49,957 nucleotides of DNA from Candidatus Geothermarchaeota archaeon (GTDB taxonomy: Archaea; Thermoproteota; Nitrososphaeria; Geothermarchaeales; JDFR-13): positions 1 through 49,957 of the forward strand of contig WAKC01000046.1 of NCBI GenBank assembly GCA_015523605.1, given 5' to 3'. Below, in pieces: positions 8,865 through 18,571 of the stretch (position 1 is its first letter; each line of letters opens with the position of its first letter). A program made the translations under genes and the position numbers. Below the pieces are notes generated by a model that was not told the origin of the DNA, searched no databases, and worked only from the letters and a program-made list of their open reading frames with translations.

Positions 8865-10231
8865 TTAAACACCACCCTAATATCCTCGAGAATCTTAAGT
8901 AGAGTAGATAGATCCCTGGCAAGAAGAACTATCATAGGCTCTTTCCCCCAATCACCTAAATGATAAATTACATCTAAACATCCTCCAGCCCCTCTATATG
9001 CTTCTTCTACACCCCATTCAACCGACCTCCCCTCTACCTCTTTCACCTCACGGGGTTCACGCCTCCTATCATAAAATCCAATCCTATATCCCTTTTCTTT
9101 TAATGCTTGTATTAAAGCCTCTTCATACCTAATATTCATTGCAGTCCTAACATCACAACCCAATCTCCTCATCTTTAAGATGTATCTCGATAAATGTCTA
9201 CTTACACCAAACCTTGGATATCCATATATCAAGCCATCGGAGTATCGAATCCTACCTGGAAAAGCGGCGATATCACCTTCATCCATCGGATAAGGAGTTG
9301 AATAAGCGATGTTCATACCCACCTCAGGTATAAGCCCCTCGATCCAACCAAGACTCGAGAGCTTCTTTACAAAACTATATAACTCTTCTAACACAATATA
9401 TCTAGACGCTTCATTGAATAGATATGCCATGGGATTAACAGGTCCAGAGCCTCTACCCATCTCGAGCCCATATGCTATCGATATAGTTATGAACTTCTTA
9501 GCCTTCTCCACTGAATCCTCAAGACTATATCCTCTAGCTAAAAAGGCGGTTATAGCCGCGGAAAAGCTACATCCAGTTCCATGTGTAGATTTTGAATCCA
9601 CCCTTAGAGCCTTGAAATGCCTGAAATTCCTACCATCATAGAAGACGTCTATAGAATATTCCCCACCAATATGACCACCCTTTACAACAACTGCATCTGG
9701 GCCTAGGCTAATGATGTCTTCAGCCGCCTTCTCAGCGTCAGACAAGGATTTAATCTCATAGCCGACTATTCTCTCAGCCTCGAAACGATTAGGAGTCACG
9801 ATAGTGGCTCTTGGAAAGAGCTTCTTAAGGAGTGCATTTATAGCATCGTCCCTAAGTAGCTTAGCCCCGCTCTTAGCTATCATAACAGGGTCTAAAACAT
9901 ATGGGAAGTCATAGTCAGCTAATACCTTCGAGACAACATCTATAATCTGGGAATTATGTAGCATACCGGATTTAGCGGCGTCTATCCCCAGATCCCTATA
10001 TACAACTCTAATCTGCTCCTCAATCATATCAAGAGGAACATCATGGACCATTGTAACCTCATATGTATTCTGAGCAGTTAATGATGTTATAGCCACAGTA
10101 CCATGTACTTGGAGTGCCGCAAAAGTCTTTAGATCCGCCTGGATACCTGCTCCACCACCTGAGTCACTCCCAGCAATCGTTAGTGCCACCGGATAAACCC
10201 GTCCAAGCGTATGGGAGATCATACTCAACAA
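8861..10231 (-). CDS. thiDN: ThiD-ThiN fusion: HMP(-P) kinase / thiamin phosphate synthase
   Basis: 456 residues. Residues about 13-265 are the ThiD ribokinase-fold kinase with [18 protein letters not shown] at the N-terminus and the anion-hole/base motif THGTGCSF near 215. Residues about 275-456 are ThiN, the archaeal enzyme that joins HMP-PP to thiazole phosphate in place of ThiE, with [11 protein letters not shown] and [11 protein letters not shown]. The fusion therefore covers two consecutive thiamin steps in the cytosol. The start is TTG 10231, seven bases after GGGGG; ATG 10222 is a weaker alternative. First gene of the thi operon. Confidence 0.93.
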   Translation of the reverse strand: MLSMISHTLGRVYPVALTIAGSDSGGGAGIQADLKTFAALQVHGTVAITSLTAQNTYEVTMVHDVPLDMIEEQIRVVYRDLGIDAAKSGMLHNSQIIDVVSKVLADYDFPYVLDPVMIAKSGAKLLRDDAINALLKKLFPRATIVTPNRFEAERIVGYEIKSLSDAEKAAEDIISLGPDAVVVKGGHIGGEYSIDVFYDGRNFRHFKALRVDSKSTHGTGCSFSAAITAFLARGYSLEDSVEKAKKFITISIAYGLEMGRGSGPVNPMAYLFNEASRYIVLEELYSFVKKLSSLGWIEGLIPEVGMNIAYSTPYPMDEGDIAAFPGRIRYSDGLIYGYPRFGVSRHLSRYILKMRRLGCDVRTAMNIRYEEALIQALKEKGYRIGFYDRRREPREVKEVEGRSVEWGVEEAYRGAGGCLDVIYHLGDWGKEPMIVLLARDLSTLLKILEDIRVVFK

Positions 10232-10266
10232 TCACATTCCCCCAGACTATATATGAAACAAAATAT

Positions 10267-10276
10267 TAACATGTTA
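10267..10276. promoter_or_regulatory. TAACATGTTA palindrome in the thiDN/dedA divergent region
   Basis: A perfect 10-bp palindrome about 36 bases upstream of the thiDN start and 60 upstream of dedA. Archaeal thi genes can be controlled by the ThiN-domain repressor ThiR; whether this is such a site is unknown. No TPP riboswitch signature was seen. Confidence 0.3.
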
Positions 10277-10335
10277 CAATATACACTCTCTTGAACATAT
10301 CGATATATCCAAATATAGTTTAGGAGTTGACCACG

Positions 10336-10974
10336 ATGCTAAGCGAGATAGTAGACTACCTAGTCTCTAGAATAGCCGAGTTGGACTGGCTAGCTGTAGT
10401 TCTAGGGGTATTGGTGGAGACTATTATAGTTCCAATCCCAAGCCCCCTAATCCCAATGGCAGCGGGATTCGCCTTATTGGAAGGTTCATCCGGTATTGAA
10501 AGCATCTTCATACTAACTGTTAAAATCGGGTTAGCAGGAGGGTTGACAGCCACACTCGCCAATATACCCTTCTACTACCTAGGTAAACTCGGTGGAATAC
10601 CGATAGTAAAGAGGTTCAGCAGATTCATAGGTATTGATGTCGATGAACTTAATAAGGCAATATCTCTGTTGGGAGGTAAGAATATTATACAGATGATTGT
10701 ATATAGGGCTATACCTATAATGCCACTTTCACTAGTCTCCATCGCATCGGGAGTCCTAGAGATGAATATAAAGAGCTTCATAATATCCACATTGGTAGGT
10801 AGCATACCCAGATACATCGTATTAGGATATCTAGGATGGATAACAAGAGATTTATACATCCAACTAGCCTATACACTAGACAACGCCGAGACAGCCCTAA
10901 TAATTTTAATAATCCTAGGTATAATAGCATATATAATTGTAAAGAAGGTCCTAAGGGGTGATTCGAATGTCTAA
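10336..10974 (+). CDS. DedA/VTT-domain integral membrane protein
   Basis: About 212 residues with four to six hydrophobic segments. The N-terminal re-entrant region ending in [12 protein letters not shown] and the second-half [16 protein letters not shown] with [13 protein letters not shown] match the SNARE-associated/VTT fold of DedA proteins, which include lipid scramblase/flippase-like transporters. The ORF begins at TTG 10327, but GGAG (10323-10326) touches that codon and is nine bases from ATG 10336, so ATG is preferred. The last 8 bases overlap the eL13 gene, so a membrane protein and a ribosomal protein share a transcript. Confidence 0.85.
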   Translation: MLSEIVDYLVSRIAELDWLAVVLGVLVETIIVPIPSPLIPMAAGFALLEGSSGIESIFILTVKIGLAGGLTATLANIPFYYLGKLGGIPIVKRFSRFIGIDVDELNKAISLLGGKNIIQMIVYRAIPIMPLSLVSIASGVLEMNIKSFIISTLVGSIPRYIVLGYLGWITRDLYIQLAYTLDNAETALIILIILGIIAYIIVKKVLRGDSNV

Positions 10975-11182
10975 GCCCGAGGCAATCGTATATAAACCAG
11001 GTACTGGAGGTCTAAAGACGAGGAAGGGTAGGGGATTCTCATTAGGAGAACTGCAGGAGGCTGGTATAGACCCTAGACTGGCCAAGAAACTGGGTATCTA
11101 CATAGATAAGAGGAGGAAGAGCATACATAAAGAGAATGTTGAAGCCCTGAAAAAATATTTGGAGGAGGTTAAGAAACAATAG
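10967..11182 (+). CDS. rpl13e: Ribosomal protein eL13
   Basis: 71 residues, highly basic, matching the archaeal short eL13: [20 protein letters not shown] followed by DKRRKS and a C-terminal helix. Component of the large ribosomal subunit. The track starts at GTG 10958, but that codon is part of the GGGGTG ribosome binding site; ATG 10967 gives the usual MSKPEA start. It overlaps dedA by 8 bases and the convergent geranylgeranyl reductase by 14. eL13 in archaea is largely a TACK-lineage protein, which supports the taxonomic placement. Confidence 0.92.
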   Translation: MSKPEAIVYKPGTGGLKTRKGRGFSLGELQEAGIDPRLAKKLGIYIDKRRKSIHKENVEALKKYLEEVKKQ

Positions 11183-12320
11183 CCTTAGCCAGTTTATAGG
11201 CGACTCCCGGCGCCTTCAAAAGCCTCCTAACAACACCCAATACATCATCCCCATTAGCTATCTTAACAATATCGTCTGGCCTCAATACATCGGCAAGTTT
11301 ATTCAACTCTTCATCCGATAGCTTCTCCAAGAACCTCATGGCCTTCAAACTATATCTAATCTTCTTACCCCATGGATCCTCATATCTTTTAACCCATCTC
11401 CCTAAAGCCTTCTCCGACGTATCCCCAGACAGAGCAGCTTCAGCCGCAGTCTCACCGGCAACAAGTCCGGCTACACCGGAGGGATGCATACCAGCCCCCG
11501 TCAAAGGCATAACAGTACCGGCTGCATCACCAATAAGTATAAACCCGTCTCCATAGGGCTTACTAATCATACCGCCTATAGGTACTGGAGCCCCTCTATA
11601 ATCTATCACGCGACCCGTTCCAAGCTCCTTCTCATGCATCTTAACAAATTTATCTAGGTATGCCTTTGCATTCCCACCCCTTACTCCAACACCAACCTCC
11701 GCAACCTTCTCACTCTTGGGGAAGATCCATGCATATCCCTTTGGAGCCACCTCAGAGCCTAGATAGAAATATGCCACATCCGGATTCTCCAGCTTGACAT
11801 TAGCCATTAGATAGATTACTGTAGGGATTGGTTCACTCTTCTCCTTAACACCCATCGACTTAGCCACTACACTATGATAACCATCCGCTCCAATAACAAC
11901 CTTACATTTATAAACCCCATATTTAGTCTTAACCTTCATAACCCCATCCTTCCGCTCAACACCCAACACCGGCTCCCTAACCTTGATATCAGAACCACTC
12001 TCAGCCGCCTTCAAAGCGAGCTCCTGGAGATACATAGTCTTATTTATAGAATAGGTCTCGGCAAACTCTATATCAAAATACTTCCCATTAGGAGCTATGA
12101 CACGGGGTATAACCTTATGCAGAACGATATAAGGCTTCGGATCTAAACCCAGATCCTTGAAAGTACCTATACTAGTAGCCTCTCCACAGGGTTTTTTAGC
12201 CATTATAGTCTCATTCTTCTCAATAAGAAGTGTCTTAGCACCAGTCTCCGCAGATTTCATAGCAGCTGGGATACCGGCAGGCCCAGCACCTACAACGATG
12301 ACATCATAGTCGTAAGACAT
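11169..12320 (-). CDS. Geranylgeranyl reductase family FAD enzyme
   Basis: About 383 residues. It starts with the FAD dinucleotide-binding motif [14 protein letters not shown], has [11 protein letters not shown] near residue 47 (the cysteine-containing loop of this family) and the second FAD motif [19 protein letters not shown] near 270. Family members saturate the isoprenoid chains of archaeal ether lipids. The ORF opens at TTG 12329, but ATG 12320 directly precedes the conserved SYDYDVIVV and fits a TTTTAAAATA box about 25-30 bases upstream. Several paralogues with different polyprenyl substrates exist in archaea, so the exact substrate is open. Confidence 0.88.
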   Translation of the reverse strand: MSYDYDVIVVGAGPAGIPAAMKSAETGAKTLLIEKNETIMAKKPCGEATSIGTFKDLGLDPKPYIVLHKVIPRVIAPNGKYFDIEFAETYSINKTMYLQELALKAAESGSDIKVREPVLGVERKDGVMKVKTKYGVYKCKVVIGADGYHSVVAKSMGVKEKSEPIPTVIYLMANVKLENPDVAYFYLGSEVAPKGYAWIFPKSEKVAEVGVGVRGGNAKAYLDKFVKMHEKELGTGRVIDYRGAPVPIGGMISKPYGDGFILIGDAAGTVMPLTGAGMHPSGVAGLVAGETAAEAALSGDTSEKALGRWVKRYEDPWGKKIRYSLKAMRFLEKLSDEELNKLADVLRPDDIVKIANGDDVLGVVRRLLKAPGVAYKLAKAIVS

Positions 12321-12382
12321 GTATATCAAAATAGTATAGCTAGTATTTTAAAAGTTGAATAGAGAGGATATGATTAAAATAT

Positions 12383-12387
12383 AAAAA
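12383..12387 (-). terminator. Oligo-T tract directly after rad50
   Basis: A run of five T's on the minus strand three bases past the rad50 stop codon, followed by a further AT-rich stretch. It fits the oligo-T termination signals used by archaea and would close the nurA-herA-mre11-rad50 unit. Confidence 0.4.
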
Positions 12388-12389
12388 CT

Positions 12390-14738
12390 CTATATCTCCA
12401 CCTCCTCCCTATTCACAACATCAACTCTACTTATAGAAGCCGTCTTCTCAACACGGACAACTGAACCATTCATAAAGGGAAGCTCTTGAATCGTCCTATC
12501 ATGGGTGATAATTATAACCTGAGATATAACACCCTCTTCAACCATCCTAGCCAGTTTCTCAGCAACTATCCTCTTATTCCTATCATCGAGATGTGTCAAC
12601 GCCTCATCAAGAATTATAAAGTCAAATACATAGTTCATACCCAACATTGCAATAAGACGTCCAAAGGCAAGTCTAAATGCAATGCCGATTAAGGTCATCT
12701 CACCACCACTTAGACTATTTAGAACTCTCTCCCTAACACCCTCATAAACCTTAGCATCAATAGTTGTACCCTTAACCTCAAACCTAACCTTAAAATTGGT
12801 GTTAAACTCCTCAAGATAATAATTGGTATACTCATTCAACCTGGGTATGATAACCTCATTTATCAAGTATGTGGGGAAACCACCTTCGTTAAAAAGTTTT
12901 ATCAGATCATCATGAAGGTCCCGCTCATCCTCTAACTCTCTCAACCTTTTCCTATACTCTTCATAACTCTTTAGATATGACTTAAGGCCTTCTAAAGCCT
13001 TTATACGGGCATCCACTTCTCCAAGAGAACTATTAACCCTCTCAACCTCCGACCTTACCTTCCGAGATCTCTCCTCAATATCTTTAATCTCGTTATCAAG
13101 CTCTGTAAGTGTTCTCTTAACATCATCCTCCTTAAGACCTTTAACCTTCCCCTCATAATTCCGCACTACTTCTAAAGATCCTCGAAACTCCCTATACAGA
13201 CGTTCAACCCCGTCAACATAATCATTTAACACCTTTCTAGCGGTTGTGAATGGTCTTCCCTCCACCTTAGATTTTAACGTGCTAACAACGAACCCGAGGT
13301 CCTCAATATTATCAAATATGCCATCATATTCACTATTAAGCCTCTCCAATTCATCCCTAATCTTATCCATAAATTGATTCGATATACTAATAACGTTCTC
13401 CTCATCCACTACAGCAATCTCCATGCCCAAATCCCTAGAAACCCTCTTTAAAACCTCGTTAATCCCCCCTATAATCTTTACAACTATGCTTTTCAAATTT
13501 TCCAACCTTCTAACTTCCCTCTCGAGCTCATTAATCTCCCTATTAACCTCTTTCATGCGATTCTCTAATTCCTTTATTTTATTCTGAGCCTCCTCCAAAA
13601 CCTTGTTTCTATGTATATCATCTAAAGGCGACCCACATACTGGACAGGTGGAACCAGCCTTTGACAACATATCAATCCTCTCTTTGTACATGTTATTCTC
13701 AGATATCAATCGCCCTCTCTCCTCTCTAAGACTATTCAATCTATCTTTAAGAGTAGGAATGGCCTCGGCATCCCCTTTCTCTATAATCTTGTTATAATTT
13801 TCCAGATACCTTTCAATATCCCATTTACTATCCGATAATGAATCGATCCTTTCAATGATCTCTATAGCCTTTTCTACATATGATTTGAGCTTATCAACCA
13901 GCTCTTCCTGAAGCTTATCCGGCTCTAAATAATATTTTGAAATCTTCGTCTTCACATTATCCAGCTTCTCCAATGCCTTTTTATATTCCTTAATGGTATT
14001 CAATTGGTTCTCAAGTTCCTTCTTTCTAATCTTCAGAGTCTCCCGTCTGTTAATCAGATCCTCCAACTCCTTCTTCAGACTCTCTCTTCTACTCTCCAGA
14101 GCCCTCTTTCTAATCCTCTCCTTCTCCAGAACCTGCTCTAGAGCGTCTTTGGAGACCTCTTCAAGACCCTGGCTCTTAAACATGCCTTCGATCCTACTCA
14201 ATTCATTCTCCACACCACTAATCTCATCTTTGATATTTTCTAGACTCTTCTTGACACGTTCACGAACCTTATCAAATCTATAGTTGAGTAGGTCGAGGAG
14301 GTATTTCCTTCTCTCCGCAGCACGAATCTCGAAGAAGTTGGCTACCCCGCCCTGTCTCACAATGTAGGTAGCCAATAGAGTTCTATAGTCGTGGCCAGTA
14401 AGACTTCCTATACTTGGATATTCAGTTCTAGGTCTAACACGGTAGACCTTCTTATTCCTAACCTCGAAAACCACACCATCACTAGACTCTAGAACTACGG
14501 TAGCCTCTACATCCCCACCACTATGCATCCTACTTACATCCTTCTTACTTATATTCCCACTTCCATATGCATCGCCAAAGAAGGCATAGGTTACACTGTC
14601 AACGAAGAACACAGTCTTTCCAGCACCGTTATCCCCCAAGACGAGAACCGGGTATTTTAGGTCTCCCATCTCTAGAGACTCCTCAATAAAAGACCCGAAA
14701 TTCCTAACCCTTATCTCCTTAATTCGAAGCTTGGGCAC
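12390..14738 (-). CDS. rad50: Rad50 DNA double-strand break repair ATPase
   Basis: About 782 residues. Walker A GDNGAGKT near residue 35, a long heptad-rich coiled coil interrupted by the zinc hook CPVC near 365, the ABC signature NSLSGGEM near 665 and Walker B FIILDEALTHLDD near 715. With Mre11 it tethers and processes DNA ends. The ORF opens at TTG 14756, but GAGGAGGTGG in the end of mre11 lies about seven bases before GTG 14738, which follows the mre11 TGA after one base and gives the usual PKLRIKEIRVRNF start. Last gene of the repair operon. Confidence 0.96.
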   Translation of the reverse strand: MPKLRIKEIRVRNFGSFIEESLEMGDLKYPVLVLGDNGAGKTVFFVDSVTYAFFGDAYGSGNISKKDVSRMHSGGDVEATVVLESSDGVVFEVRNKKVYRVRPRTEYPSIGSLTGHDYRTLLATYIVRQGGVANFFEIRAAERRKYLLDLLNYRFDKVRERVKKSLENIKDEISGVENELSRIEGMFKSQGLEEVSKDALEQVLEKERIRKRALESRRESLKKELEDLINRRETLKIRKKELENQLNTIKEYKKALEKLDNVKTKISKYYLEPDKLQEELVDKLKSYVEKAIEIIERIDSLSDSKWDIERYLENYNKIIEKGDAEAIPTLKDRLNSLREERGRLISENNMYKERIDMLSKAGSTCPVCGSPLDDIHRNKVLEEAQNKIKELENRMKEVNREINELEREVRRLENLKSIVVKIIGGINEVLKRVSRDLGMEIAVVDEENVISISNQFMDKIRDELERLNSEYDGIFDNIEDLGFVVSTLKSKVEGRPFTTARKVLNDYVDGVERLYREFRGSLEVVRNYEGKVKGLKEDDVKRTLTELDNEIKDIEERSRKVRSEVERVNSSLGEVDARIKALEGLKSYLKSYEEYRKRLRELEDERDLHDDLIKLFNEGGFPTYLINEVIIPRLNEYTNYYLEEFNTNFKVRFEVKGTTIDAKVYEGVRERVLNSLSGGEMTLIGIAFRLAFGRLIAMLGMNYVFDFIILDEALTHLDDRNKRIVAEKLARMVEEGVISQVIIITHDRTIQELPFMNGSVVRVEKTASISRVDVVNREEVEI

Positions 14739-14739
14739 C

Positions 14740-15996
14740 TCACTCCACCTCCTCAAAATATTTTAGAGCCTCTTTATAGAGCCTCTCCCTATACTTATCC
14801 GGCCTATCAGAGAATCTAAAGTCGATATAGTTTTTGAGAGCAGCCTTATAATTTATCTCAGAAACCTCTATACCCTCCTTCAAATCAAGAGATGAAGGTT
14901 CTCCAGTATATCTAAACTCCACCCTATATCCATATACACCTTGTTCAAATAGATATTCTTTAAGAGCCTTCCGAATAGCATCGCCCAACTTTTTATACCT
15001 ATCCTTCTCACTATAGTATATCCGAATCTTTACAAGTGCCCCATCAAGATCTGTGGCAACATTTGATACCTTGTCTATAACCTCGTCGGCCGAGTTGAGA
15101 CTATCTAAATCTAGGTCTTTGGGATCGCTAATGTAATACATCTTAATGGGCTCCACACTAACAGGCTTTACCTTAAGATGGGGATCCAGCTTGACATCCA
15201 GAAAATATTTCTCATCTAATGCCTCGTCAAACCTAAGTCTATTTAGACTCCCCGAGTAATATACATTTTCAGACACTACCCTCTGCATTAGATGTATATG
15301 GCCTAGTGCAACATAGTCGAATAGGTCATGCCTTATATCAGTCAGAGTAAGAACCCCGATTTTAACCATCTCCTCCGAATCCCTCTCATACATCTTTGAG
15401 AATCTCACACGATCCACCTGGACATGCCCCAGTAGAACCTTATATCTGTTCTTGGCTCTGGAAGCACTACGTTCCACATACCTCCTTACAGCCCCAGTCC
15501 AGCCCTCACCGGGATATACATAGGGAAGCGGGATAACCGATACATCAAGTTCATCTATTTCAATTGTATAACCACCCTTATTTGACAGTTCCACAAGATT
15601 GGCTACTGAATAGACATCAACATACCTTATATATTGACTCAACTCCCTAGTGAATATGGCTAGAGAGGCCCTCTTCATCCTCCTTACCTGAGCATCATGG
15701 TTCCCAGCGATAACAATCGTATAGATCCTGTTTTTGACGAGTCTCTCAAGGGCCTCGGCAAACCTCTTGGAATATAATAGGCTAGAGTCTACATCCTCAA
15801 ATATATCTCCAGCGATCAAGACCAACCTTATATCATTCTCAATAGCATAGTCTATAGCCATATCAAGATTCATGAACGTACGTCTAGTGACCTCCCTCCT
15901 CAGCCCTATATGGCCGCCTACAACCTTTTTAGGATTAACCTCTACAGACTTATTATAATATCCAAGATGTAGATCCGAGAGATGAATCAACCTCAT
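14740..15996 (-). CDS. mre11: Mre11 nuclease
   Basis: 418 residues. The metallophosphoesterase motifs occur in order: HLSDLHLG near the N-terminus, AGDIFED, AGNHD, GHVQ and GHIH, followed by a cap domain. Cleaves DNA ends with Rad50. GGGGTGAT upstream favours ATG 15996 over the GTG three bases earlier. A 90-bp gap with a TATA-like element and T-rich stretches separates it from herA, so mre11-rad50 may also be transcribed on their own. Confidence 0.96.
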   Translation of the reverse strand: MRLIHLSDLHLGYYNKSVEVNPKKVVGGHIGLRREVTRRTFMNLDMAIDYAIENDIRLVLIAGDIFEDVDSSLLYSKRFAEALERLVKNRIYTIVIAGNHDAQVRRMKRASLAIFTRELSQYIRYVDVYSVANLVELSNKGGYTIEIDELDVSVIPLPYVYPGEGWTGAVRRYVERSASRAKNRYKVLLGHVQVDRVRFSKMYERDSEEMVKIGVLTLTDIRHDLFDYVALGHIHLMQRVVSENVYYSGSLNRLRFDEALDEKYFLDVKLDPHLKVKPVSVEPIKMYYISDPKDLDLDSLNSADEVIDKVSNVATDLDGALVKIRIYYSEKDRYKKLGDAIRKALKEYLFEQGVYGYRVEFRYTGEPSSLDLKEGIEVSEINYKAALKNYIDFRFSDRPDKYRERLYKEALKYFEEVE

Positions 15997-16075
15997 CACA
16001 TCACCCCAGAATCAAAAAGAGGACAGGAAAAAGTAAAGATTTTCCTACACCACCTCTCCATCGAAACCAAAATAT

Positions 16076-16084
16076 CTTTATATA
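16076..16084 (-). promoter_or_regulatory. TATA-like box for an internal mre11-rad50 promoter
   Basis: TATATAAAG on the minus strand, located just after the herA stop codon and about 80 bases before the mre11 ATG. Two five-base T runs (minus strand, near 16031-16027 and 16018-16014) lie between it and mre11 and could act as partial terminators. Confidence 0.4.
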
Positions 16085-16086
16085 TT

Positions 16087-17949
16087 TCAGGGCTGCTCAA
16101 AATCCGAATACCTCCTGGATTTTAAGTTCATCGCGGTCCACTCTATAAATTCATATACTAGGGCCGTCTTTCCACCATATTCACCCGCCATATCCTCAGG
16201 TATTGGAATTGGATCACGAGATACATCTACAGCCCTCAACACAACCGGATATCTAAGTAGGCCACTATAAAATATCATACTTCCCCTCGGAAGCCTAACC
16301 ACCAAATCCTTGAACCTCTTCTTCATAGGGAGGCCGGTTGTGGCAACCTCGGCATCCCTCTCGTCCTCAAGATTAAATATAAATTTACTCCAGAGCATTG
16401 CAACTACATTAGGGTCTAACTCTCTAGGCCTCTGGTCAATAGGTATAACAATCAAACCATATTTACGGTATTCTCTCGCAATCCTTCCAAATGGATTCTC
16501 AAAAGACACATCCCTACCTAGGAATCGATGGGCCTCCTCAAGATATATCGCTATCTTACCCTCTAGAGAATACTCTCCCCTTGAGACCAGCTCATCCACC
16601 CTCGATATCAGAGTCTCACCTAGGTAATTAGCGACAGCCATATATACAAATGGGCTCCTACCATGTCTACCACCCATGTTAATCACCACACTCTGTCCAG
16701 ACAATAGCTCCTCAACAATCTCTCGATATCTATTAACATCTTCATCTTTGAAGGATATGGGGAGGTTGAGTAGATATGAGAGTCTACGTCTACCCGCCAT
16801 AAGAGAGCTGAGTAATGACTTATCTTGATTTACAGATGAGTGGAATCTCTCAGCAACTTCTCTCAGTGCAGACACCAAATCCTCCCTTGAATATCCCTTC
16901 AAATCAATCATATCCCTTGAAACCAGTATATTGGCGACCTCCTCAGAAGACTCAGGATTATAGAGTAGTGGCAACACCCACATATCGGCAGATAGGAATT
17001 TATATGGTGAATCCTCCTTCTCACAGACCTCCTTCAAAGCCTCTTCAGCCCTCCTCTTCAAATCACCTATATTTCCTAGGAAACCCTGGGGGAATGTAAT
17101 TCCCCCCAGCAATGTAAATAAGTCGTTAATCGAGACCCCCTTTAATGGAATCTTCAATAAGCTACAGCCAAGTGTATCGGCGACGTCTGGATCCAATGCA
17201 TAAACCAGAAAGTCCTCTACACCCGAGACCTTATTAACATAGGAACATGCCCCATCTATGACCTCCACACCCTTATCATCAAGTAGGCTCTGGCTATACT
17301 CACCCTGAGTATCAAATATCAAGAGGGATATCTTACCCCGATCCTTGATAACCCCTGAAGCTACATACCAGTTGTATACCGCTGTATAAGCTATCAATAG
17401 GTTGGCCAAGAAAGTCTTGCCAGTACCTGATTTACCGAAGATCCCGAAGCTAAGGTTATATAGCGTGTCCAGCGGAATAGGGATGTAGACCCTCTCCCCA
17501 TATATCGTCTCGACAGAGCCTACTGGATAAGAAACTAGGTAGTCCGGCGCCCCATAGAATATCTTCACACCACCCTCCTGATCAGGATATAGAGTCGAGC
17601 CTATAGAAGGTAGGCTCACGGCCTCTCTAACATCACCATCTGGATCTGATTTATCCTTCTCCGCAACGGGTATAAGATTCAAGACATGTTTCGATGCATG
17701 CCTCCTAACAAATTTTATGAAACTATCTATAAATCGGGTGTCCTCCAGCTCAGAATACAGCCTCTCAACATCCCTATCAACACTATATTCTAGGGAATCA
17801 ACTATACATAGGTATAGCTTACCACTTCCCTCGATAACAGCTAGACGCCCTATCTCAATCGACTCTACATCCTTTACATCCTCAAGGATAACCTTTATCC
17901 CAGAGTCTAGAGAAGAACTGAATACCCTACCCCTAAATTTAACCGACAC
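16087..17949 (-). CDS. herA: HerA DNA translocase/helicase
   Basis: About 620 residues, longer than the roughly 500 of Sulfolobus HerA. The N-terminal 60 residues look like a HAS barrel, followed by about 100 poorly conserved residues, then the FtsK/HerA-type RecA core: Walker A GKSGTGKT near 172-179, Walker B AIYLEEAHRF near 470, and the following REYRKYGLIVIPIDQRPREL. HerA hexamers drive DNA through the NurA nuclease during end resection. The ORF opens at ATG 17973, but AGGAGG inside that extension lies nine bases before GTG 17949, which is preferred; it overlaps the preceding gene by 11 bases. Confidence 0.94.
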   Translation of the reverse strand: MSVKFRGRVFSSSLDSGIKVILEDVKDVESIEIGRLAVIEGSGKLYLCIVDSLEYSVDRDVERLYSELEDTRFIDSFIKFVRRHASKHVLNLIPVAEKDKSDPDGDVREAVSLPSIGSTLYPDQEGGVKIFYGAPDYLVSYPVGSVETIYGERVYIPIPLDTLYNLSFGIFGKSGTGKTFLANLLIAYTAVYNWYVASGVIKDRGKISLLIFDTQGEYSQSLLDDKGVEVIDGACSYVNKVSGVEDFLVYALDPDVADTLGCSLLKIPLKGVSINDLFTLLGGITFPQGFLGNIGDLKRRAEEALKEVCEKEDSPYKFLSADMWVLPLLYNPESSEEVANILVSRDMIDLKGYSREDLVSALREVAERFHSSVNQDKSLLSSLMAGRRRLSYLLNLPISFKDEDVNRYREIVEELLSGQSVVINMGGRHGRSPFVYMAVANYLGETLISRVDELVSRGEYSLEGKIAIYLEEAHRFLGRDVSFENPFGRIAREYRKYGLIVIPIDQRPRELDPNVVAMLWSKFIFNLEDERDAEVATTGLPMKKRFKDLVVRLPRGSMIFYSGLLRYPVVLRAVDVSRDPIPIPEDMAGEYGGKTALVYEFIEWTAMNLKSRRYSDFEQP

Positions 17950-18571
17950 CCTTCTCAACCTCCTTAAAAACATTTACAACAATCTCTAGAGAGGAGCCAT
18001 TCCGATATGCATATGACAGGAACTCATAGAGCAGGGTATCAAGTGACACCACACCCCCTAAAGTCTCATATAGATATAGAAAGAGGTTTCTACATAGTAT
18101 ATAGTCATCCAGCTTAACATAGAGGAGGAAGCTGAGATCCAAATCACCATCATATAAAATAGCCTTTACATCATCCTTCTCAAGCAGATAAACCGGTTGA
18201 TGGGGCTTGACAATCAAGGAGAAGAAGGGCTTGACCCTCCCATCTCTATCAACCTCATATATGGGAATGATATCAACAGTATAGAGATATTCATTCTCCA
18301 AGTCGCCATACATCTTCTCAGCGTCCTCGCCAAAGTCGAGGACGACCGATGTAAACTCGCCTCCATACTTTGTCTTAGATATTTTAGTCCCAACCAAGCC
18401 TATCAATCCACCATCATCAGAGGAGACTATAAGGAACACACCGGGCCTTACAACTCCAAACTTCTCTCTGGCGATAAAGACTGTGATTACATCGTCCCTA
18501 ACCTCCATCGTCTCACCAACCAATACATCATTCATCCCTCTATACTTCTCCAGACCAATCTCCCTAACCAT
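17939..18571 (-). CDS. Orphan HAS-barrel-like protein between nurA and herA
   Basis: 210 residues, not a recognised named family. Residues about 12-60 (VGETMEVRDDVITVFIA...GVFLIVSSDDGGLIGLVG) resemble the HAS barrel that begins HerA. A later VKPHQPVYLLEKDDVKAIL resembles the HerA segment leading into its motor domain, but no Walker A or RecA core follows. Start: the ORF opens at ATG 18589, but ATG 18571 forms TAATG with the nurA stop and has GGAGGAGG eight bases upstream. Its place in the operon and strict coupling suggest a subunit or adaptor of the NurA-HerA machine; a regulator of NurA is another option. Confidence 0.72.
   Translation of the reverse strand: MVREIGLEKYRGMNDVLVGETMEVRDDVITVFIAREKFGVVRPGVFLIVSSDDGGLIGLVGTKISKTKYGGEFTSVVLDFGEDAEKMYGDLENEYLYTVDIIPIYEVDRDGRVKPFFSLIVKPHQPVYLLEKDDVKAILYDGDLDLSFLLYVKLDDYILCRNLFLYLYETLGGVVSLDTLLYEFLSYAYRNGSSLEIVVNVFKEVEKGVG

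Noticed and set aside
10232-10335. TPP riboswitch upstream of thiDN
   Set aside because: The CUGAGA and related conserved elements are not visible, and the gap is too short for the full aptamer on a leader.
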